Source of the DNA: an uncultured Agathobacter sp.
GTDB lineage: Bacteria > Bacillota > Clostridia > Lachnospirales > Lachnospiraceae
Reading direction: 5' to 3'
Assembly: GCA_910587655.1 (NCBI GenBank)
Contig: CAJUND010000017.1
Coordinates: forward strand, 1 to 27,824
DNA length: 27,824 nt
In this document: in pieces, positions 24,440 to 27,824 of the stretch
How positions within the stretch are numbered: position 1 is the first letter of the stretch
Layout of the letters: the number at the start of each line of letters is the position of its first letter
Made by a program: the position numbers and the translations under genes
The notes under the pieces: model-generated
What the model was told of the DNA's origin: nothing
The model's database searches: none
The model's input: the letters and a program-made list of their open reading frames with translations, nothing else

Positions 24440-24474
24440 GGGAACCGGCGGCTGCCGGCTCCCGTATCTTTTTT
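24440..24474. terminator. GC-rich hairpin with a plus-strand T-tract, upstream of the GH18 promoter
   Basis: GGGAACCGGC (24440-24449) pairs with GCCGGCTCCC (24454-24463) with one mismatch and a four-base loop. TCTTTTTT follows a few bases later on the plus strand. On the minus strand the hairpin is followed only by AAATTT. It may end the kinase transcript weakly, or block antisense transcription from the plus strand, where no nearby gene is seen. Confidence 0.5.
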
Positions 24475-24567
24475 CGGCGCCTGGCAGACGGCAGGTTTTG
24501 CATTGAGACTCCCTGTTATAGTTTGCTGCCGAATGCCAGATTCCCGGCTGTTTTTAATTTTTTTTGT

Positions 24568-24654
24568 TTATTTTACACCAGTAAGTGTAATAACAAGCCC
24601 CTGGTGCATTTCCGGACGCAGCTCAATAAAAAGCTGGTCAGTACTGCTTGTCAT
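24568..24654 (-). CDS. Small ORF B, 28 residues, unknown
   Basis: This ORF encodes a mildly amphipathic peptide beginning MTSSTDQLFIELRPEMHQG and ending VITLTGVK. AAAGGAG lies about 13 bases upstream, which is long but usable; an in-frame ATG at 24666 sits only one base from that SD. Its start overlaps the stop of small ORF C as ATGA, the classic arrangement for coupled translation. It is the third small frame after the kinase gene. No family is recognised, and it is listed because of its signals rather than any known product. Confidence 0.3.
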   Translation of the reverse strand: MTSSTDQLFIELRPEMHQGLVITLTGVK

Positions 24655-24784
24655 TGTGATAACCATTCTCCTTTCGTTTCAGATTTTTTACCCGAAGGCA
24701 GTGTGTGAAATGGGTTCTTTGTTGAAGACATGAAACCGCCTGAAACATGGCTGGTGCAAAAATCCACATATGGTCTTCTTTCAT
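24638..24784 (-). CDS. Small ORF A, 48 residues, unknown
   Basis: The ATG at 24784 sits seven to eight bases after a very strong SD (GGGAGG) in the spacer 53 bases beyond the kinase stop. The peptide begins MKEDHMWIFAPAMFQAVSCL and ends KENGYHNDKQY, with a short hydrophobic stretch, two Cys and a basic C-terminal half. The quality of the ribosome site argues for translation, but the sequence is not recognised. It could be a leader peptide for ORF B, whose SD lies inside it. Confidence 0.35.
   Translation of the reverse strand: MKEDHMWIFAPAMFQAVSCLQQRTHFTHCLRVKNLKRKENGYHNDKQY
24651..24731 (-). CDS. Small ORF C, 26 residues, overlaps ORF A and is coupled to ORF B
   Basis: The frame reads MSSTKNPFHTLPSGKKSETK and ends GEWLSQ, with its TGA overlapping the ATG of ORF B. 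It has only a weak purine stretch upstream. It lies in a different frame from ORF A, over the same bases, so at most one of A and C is likely to be the real product. No family is recognised. Confidence 0.2.
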   Translation of the reverse strand: MSSTKNPFHTLPSGKKSETKGEWLSQ

Positions 24785-24836
24785 ATGTACCTCCCGTATG
24801 CGCAGGGATATTCCATGGCATTTTGTTTTTATTTTG

Positions 24837-26189
24837 TCAGCGGATGTTCTGACGCCTGCCGGAATGTTTAAACAGACGGTTCTTTTTCTTCTCAAAAGAC
24901 AGCCAGTGGACAAAGTCCAGTTTCTTTTTGTCCGTGCAGAAAATACTGGTATCAAAAGGATACGGATATACCTGCACAGAAAATTTTCTGGCATAGTAGA
25001 TGGCAGAGTTGCGGTCACACAGGTTTACGATGAAATTCATGCGTTTTCCCAGACGTCTAAAAAGAAAGTCTTCAGGCCTGGCATTGCCGCGGTGCCATGG
25101 TGCGCCTCCGCAGACATACAGAATCCGGTCTGCAGTTACCAGACGTCTGCTGTCGTAGTGGCATCCATAATCTTCAATGATTATTTCCGCATCAGGCTCC
25201 GGGATTTCAATGCCTTCATCATATCTGGGATAACCCTTAAAACATCGGTAGCTGTAACACCCTTTCCGCTCCCGGACCCCTGAAAGCTGTTTCATTGCCC
25301 TGCACAGATGGCCGGTAGGATTCATTTCCCGGTATACACTGTCCATACCGAGATGGTTCAGGGCGCAGGTAAGGGATACTGCAATATGTGTGCACCCGCA
25401 GCCCGGATGACTTCCGATAACTGCCACAATCTGCCTGAGATGCGTTCCACCCTTATTATCATTTGCTTTTTTAAGTGCAGCGGAAAGTTCCAGAACCGTC
25501 TGGTACCGTAGTCCGGGATCCGACTGCGTTGCTTTTTGGATAACAGGCTGGATGTTCCGGGACGCGGCGGCATCTAAAAAGGATGTCATAAATTCCATGA
25601 TTTTTCCAATACTGTAAATATCACAGGTCAGATCCGCCGGACCGCCGGAGACAAGCTCCGGGGCAGAAAACTCTGCATTCCCGAAATCGTTGAAGCCATT
25701 TCCAGAACTGGCAATAAATGATGCGGCGCTGAAGTCGATTAATTTTAACTGTAATCCACATACTATAATATGCTCCGGTTTCAGGTCCCGGTAGAGGACC
25801 GGAGAGGGGCACAGTGAATGCAGGCAGGCAAAAATGCCGCAAAGCTGTTCGCAAAATTTAAAAAACAAATTCTGGGAAATTGACTGTTGATGAAGCAAAA
25901 ATTCTTCCAGGGTATCACCCTGAATATATTCTTCCACAAGATAGTAAAAAGATTCATCTTCTTCAAAATCATAAATCGTGGGGATTCCAGAATGCTGAAC
26001 TGCTGTCAGAATCGTTGCCTCGGATATTGCGAAGGGTGAAAGTGCTTCTGTTTTGGGGATTAACTTGATGGCACGTTTCAACTCCAGAGATAGTTGTCTG
26101 GCAAGAAATACTTTTCCGCACTGTCCCTGGCCAAGGGGTTCAAGCAGTTCGTATCTTCCTGACAGAATAAAATTGTTGTTATTTGTCAT
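24837..26189 (-). CDS. Ser/Thr protein kinase fused to a ParA/TadZ-like domain
   Basis: This 450-residue cytosolic protein has a kinase domain at about 12-240: Gly-rich loop LGQGQCGKVFLA, Lys42 in RAIKLI, catalytic loop YRDLKPEHI with Asp135 and His140 (usually Asn), DFS in place of DFG (Asp152), and an APE-like SAPELVSGG. Residues about 258-425 look like a P-loop ATPase of the ParA/MinD/TadZ type (IVAVIGSHPGCGCTHIAVSL, ALNHLGMDSVYREMNPTG, AEIIIEDYG). The Walker A Lys position is Cys266, so ATP hydrolysis there is doubtful. The Cys-rich composition is unusual. TadZ-type proteins place secretion or pilus machines in the cell. The ATG at 26189 has AAAAGGAG three bases upstream; an earlier in-frame ATG lacks a site. 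Small ORFs follow. Confidence 0.82.
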   Translation of the reverse strand: MTNNNNFILSGRYELLEPLGQGQCGKVFLARQLSLELKRAIKLIPKTEALSPFAISEATILTAVQHSGIPTIYDFEEDESFYYLVEEYIQGDTLEEFLLHQQSISQNLFFKFCEQLCGIFACLHSLCPSPVLYRDLKPEHIIVCGLQLKLIDFSAASFIASSGNGFNDFGNAEFSAPELVSGGPADLTCDIYSIGKIMEFMTSFLDAAASRNIQPVIQKATQSDPGLRYQTVLELSAALKKANDNKGGTHLRQIVAVIGSHPGCGCTHIAVSLTCALNHLGMDSVYREMNPTGHLCRAMKQLSGVRERKGCYSYRCFKGYPRYDEGIEIPEPDAEIIIEDYGCHYDSRRLVTADRILYVCGGAPWHRGNARPEDFLFRRLGKRMNFIVNLCDRNSAIYYARKFSVQVYPYPFDTSIFCTDKKKLDFVHWLSFEKKKNRLFKHSGRRQNIR

Positions 26190-26226
26190 ACGCTCCTTTT
26201 GGTATGGAACGCATCTCATGCATAAA

Positions 26227-26255
26227 CTTATAACACAAATAAACTGACATTGCAA
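26227..26255 (-). promoter_or_regulatory. Sigma-A promoter of the kinase gene
   Basis: On the minus strand, TTGCAA (26250-26255), 17 bases, then TATAAG (26227-26232), about 40 bases before the ATG. It is back to back with the mecA promoter. Confidence 0.75.
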
Positions 26256-26287
26256 GAGATTTTTAAAAAAAATTTATAATTGTGAAC

Positions 26288-26316
26288 TTTACAACGTATC
26301 CGTGATTGATTATAAT
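26288..26316 (+). promoter_or_regulatory. Sigma-A promoter of mecA
   Basis: TTTACA (26288-26293), exactly 17 bases, then a perfect TATAAT (26311-26316). It leaves a leader of about 80 bases. Confidence 0.75.
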
Positions 26317-26332
26317 TAATTGAACGACTGGG

Positions 26333-26374
26333 GTAACTGTCAGAAAAGATTAAAACACAGGGGTGTTCAGTTAC
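26333..26374 (+). promoter_or_regulatory. Paired structure in the mecA leader
   Basis: GTAACTG (26333-26339) pairs with CAGTTAC (26368-26374), and AACAC (26354-26358) pairs with GTGTT (26363-26367) around a four-base loop. This gives a continuous 12-base 3' arm with a 14-base bulge on the 5' side. It has no T-tract, so it is not a terminator. A regulatory role is only inferred. Confidence 0.35.
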
Positions 26375-26402
26375 GGGATTTTGAAGGTAAGGATGTGATG
26401 TA

Positions 26403-27149
26403 ATGAAAATTGAAAAAGTAAATGAAAATCAGATTCGGTGCACACTGACCAGACAGGATCTGGCTGACCGCCAGATTAATCTGCGGGAGCTTGCATACGG
26501 AACTGACAAAGCAAAAGGACTTTTCCATGACATGATACAGCAGGCCAATTATGAGTTCGGATTTGAAGCAAACGATATCCCGCTTATGGTAGAAGCAATT
26601 CCGTTGTCCTCGGAATCTCTGATTCTCCTTATTACGAAGGTGGAATATCCGGAGGAACTGGATACAAGGTTTTCCAATTTTTCCGAAATGGATGAGGATG
26701 CCCTGTTTCATGAAACGGATTCCCAGAGTGTTGCCAGTCCGAAAGGGGCAGATGATATTTTAGGAATCTTTAATAAAATCAGGGAAAAAGCCAAGGAAGT
26801 TTCAGCAACGCTGGAACAAAAAGAAGAAGCTGTATCGCTTGAGCAGGTTCCGGCGGATTTCACAAAAATGTTTGAATTTCCGACACTGGAACAGGTGGAA
26901 CGGCTGGCACGTGTGCTTTCGGATTATTACGACGGCCGCAATGACCTGTATAAAAATGAAAACAGGAACAGCTTTTATCTGGTGATTCACAAAGATGACC
27001 ACACTCCGGAGGAGTTCAATAAAATCTGCAATATTATCTGCGAATATGCGAGACAGAAAAACTACACTGCGGCTATGGGGGCATTTTTTTCTGAGCACGG
27101 CAGAAAAATTACCGGACCGCGGGCTCTTCAGATGCTTGCTGCACTATAA
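26403..27149 (+). CDS. mecA: Adaptor protein MecA
   Basis: This 248-residue adaptor brings substrates to the ClpC-ClpP protease in Gram-positive bacteria. The N-terminal substrate-binding domain begins MKIEKVNENQIRCTLTRQDL and runs to about residue 80 (LAYGTDKAKGLFHDMIQQAN). A charged, variable linker follows (about 85-155). The C-terminal ClpC-binding domain starts near FEFPTLEQVERLARVL and includes LYKNENRNSFYLVIHK and the final helix region AFFSEHGRKITGPRALQMLA. Length and order match the family. The start has an AAGGA site. It is monocistronic, with its own promoter and a strong terminator. Its targets here are unknown; the B. subtilis target ComK cannot be assumed. Confidence 0.93.
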   Translation: MKIEKVNENQIRCTLTRQDLADRQINLRELAYGTDKAKGLFHDMIQQANYEFGFEANDIPLMVEAIPLSSESLILLITKVEYPEELDTRFSNFSEMDEDALFHETDSQSVASPKGADDILGIFNKIREKAKEVSATLEQKEEAVSLEQVPADFTKMFEFPTLEQVERLARVLSDYYDGRNDLYKNENRNSFYLVIHKDDHTPEEFNKICNIICEYARQKNYTAAMGAFFSEHGRKITGPRALQMLAAL

Positions 27150-27170
27150 TATGGAATACAGCATTACCTA

Positions 27171-27205
27171 AAAAGACTGCCTTAATTTATTAGGCAGTCT
27201 TTTTT
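27171..27205. terminator. Bidirectional terminator between mecA and the DUF1858 gene
   Basis: AAGACTGCCT pairs with AGGCAGTCTT around a nine-base AT loop, flanked by A and T runs on the two sides. It can end both convergent genes. Confidence 0.9.
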
Positions 27206-27209
27206 ATAA

Positions 27210-27422
27210 TTATGATGCCTGTGAATGTTCCAGGAAGTCATTAATGTCATTCACCAGATCATCCGGCTCAATACCGTGAACCATTGCAGCTTCTGCGATA
27301 GTCTCCATCTGTGAAGACGGGCAGCCCAGGCAGTGCATGCCGATGTTTAAAAGAATAGGTGCGATACCCTCATCAATCTGGAGCAGCTCCCCGATCATAG
27401 TATCCTTTGTTACTTTTGCCAT
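27210..27422 (-). CDS. DUF1858 / hybrid-cluster-associated redox disulfide protein
   Basis: This small protein of 70 residues begins MAKVTKDTMIGELLQID and contains GMHCLGCPSS, the C-x-x-C-P motif of the DUF1858/TIGR03980 family. The family is found alone or fused to Fe-S and redox enzymes and is proposed to work with hybrid-cluster-type proteins through a redox disulfide or metal site. The rest is helical (ETIAEAAMVHGIEPDDLVND). No partner enzyme lies in the window. The ATG at 27422 has a strong AAAGGAGGA site; an in-frame ATG seven codons upstream has none. It has its own promoter and shares a terminator with mecA. Confidence 0.88.
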   Translation of the reverse strand: MAKVTKDTMIGELLQIDEGIAPILLNIGMHCLGCPSSQMETIAEAAMVHGIEPDDLVNDINDFLEHSQAS

Positions 27423-27462
27423 TGGATAAATCCTCCTTTGCAATTATCATTTTAATGCTGTT

Positions 27463-27491
27463 ATTATAATACGATTTCCCTGTAATTGCAA
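27463..27491 (-). promoter_or_regulatory. Sigma-A promoter of the DUF1858 gene
   Basis: On the minus strand, TTGCAA (27486-27491), exactly 17 bases, then a perfect TATAAT (27463-27468), about 40 bases before the ATG. Confidence 0.8.
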
Positions 27492-27535
27492 ATTATGCAT
27501 AAAATTTTATCATTAATAATTGTTTTTGCATGGGT

Positions 27536-27562
27536 TAAAAAAAACGGGAAAGGTGACGATAT
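27536..27562 (+). promoter_or_regulatory. Sigma-D (sigma-28) promoter of the flagellin gene
   Basis: TAAA (27536-27539), exactly 15 bases, then GACGATAT (27555-27562), seven of eight positions identical to the consensus GCCGATAT. The position, about 80 bases before the flagellin ATG, leaves room for a regulated leader. Confidence 0.85.
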
Positions 27563-27578
27563 AATAAGCAGATGAAAC

Positions 27579-27615
27579 GACATGGAATGTCAAATTGACG
27601 GGCATGGAAGCTCAA
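27579..27615 (+). promoter_or_regulatory. Candidate CsrA-binding sites in the flagellin leader
   Basis: GACAT-GGA-ATGTC (27579-27591) is a perfect five-base-pair hairpin with GGA in the loop, close to the CsrA consensus ACANGGANGU. A second hairpin pairs TTGA (27595-27598) with TCAA (27612-27615), and GC with GC, around the loop ATGGAA. The SD (AGAAGGG) itself also contains GGGA. In B. subtilis, CsrA bound to two such sites represses hag translation. Confidence 0.55.
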
Positions 27616-27643
27616 TCATACATATGTACAGAAGGGAAAACCC

Positions 27644-27824
27644 ATGAAAATTAACCGTAATATGTCTGCAGTAATGACAAACAAAAATTTACTGCGGACA
27701 GAAAACAAACTGAGCGCTTCCATGGAACGGCTCTCAAGCGGATTTAAAATTAACCGGGCAGGTGATAACCCGGCAGGTCTTGCCATTTCCCATAAAATGA
27801 AAGCACAGATTGACGGACTGGACC
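27644..27824 (+). CDS. Flagellin, N-terminal part (cut by window end)
   Basis: Sixty codons of the conserved flagellin N-terminal domain are present: MKINRNMSAVMTNKNLLRTE, then the hallmark LSASMERLSSGFKINRAGDN, PAGLAISHKMKAQIDGLD. This D0/D1 helix packs in the filament core. The gene continues past 27824, so length, glycosylation sites and the C-terminal domain cannot be seen. The SD is AGAAGGG, and the start is the first ATG. A sigma-D promoter and a structured leader with GGA motifs precede it. Products of this kind are secreted through the flagellar export gate. Confidence 0.95.
   Translation, partial: MKINRNMSAVMTNKNLLRTENKLSASMERLSSGFKINRAGDNPAGLAISHKMKAQIDGLD

Noticed and set aside
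24747..25283. Plus-strand open frame of 178 codons opposite the kinase gene
   Set aside because: It has no SD and no recognisable domain, and the minus strand encodes a clear kinase fusion.

Overview
The window looks like chromosomal DNA of a motile Lachnospiraceae-type Firmicute (Clostridia). The evidence is purine-rich Shine-Dalgarno (SD) sites before nearly every gene, textbook sigma-A promoters, an rpsF-ssb-rpsR operon, a MecA adaptor, a CwlD-type amidase, a flagellin gene preceded by a sigma-D (sigma-28) promoter, and a large FliK-like protein of the kind seen in flagellar clusters of this family. No rRNA, tRNA, insertion sequence or CRISPR array was found. The assignment rests on gene content and protein character, not on a database search.

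Layout. (1) 1-4.7 kb is an AT-rich accessory block: an AT-rich start with a possible gene remnant, a DJ-1/PfpI-type protein, a nucleotidyltransferase gene cut by one in-frame amber codon, a GNAT acetyltransferase, then a minus-strand run of four genes (GNAT, unknown, two flavin/PNPOx-fold proteins). (2) 4.8-6.7 kb holds a SUKH (SMI1/KNR4) protein and the rpsF-ssb-rpsR operon, with a possible S6:S18-binding leader and a clear terminator. (3) 6.7-13.3 kb carries a coiled-coil protein, an OmpR-type response regulator with its four-helix histidine kinase, an aconitase-family hydratase from its own promoter, and an AI-2E/PerM-family membrane protein. (4) 13.4-18.7 kb is a probable two-gene operon: a 1083-residue protein (TPR-like N-terminus, acidic array of 15-residue repeats, CbxX/CfxQ-like AAA+ domain with an altered Walker A) and a glycogen branching enzyme, closed by a terminator. 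(5) 18.7-21.7 kb encodes a 985-residue FliK-like protein behind a perfect sigma-D -10 box. (6) 21.7-24.4 kb, minus strand, has an exported GH18/SH3b glycosidase and a membrane-anchored amidase whose 3' end overlaps the FliK-like gene tail to tail. (7) 24.5-26.3 kb, minus strand, encodes a Ser/Thr kinase fused to a ParA/TadZ-like domain with a broken P-loop, followed by small overlapping ORFs. (8) 26.3-27.8 kb carries mecA, a DUF1858 redox-disulfide protein, and the start of a flagellin gene cut by the window end.

How the parts fit. Sigma-D probably links the FliK-like gene and the flagellin. The flagellin leader carries two GGA motifs placed like CsrA sites, suggesting post-transcriptional control. 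The GH18 enzyme and the amidase form a cell-wall remodelling pair. The least explained and most promising items are the TPR/repeat/AAA+ protein next to glgB, and the kinase-pseudo-ParA fusion with its downstream small ORFs. Both have an NTPase domain in which the Walker A lysine is replaced (Arg in one, Cys in the other).
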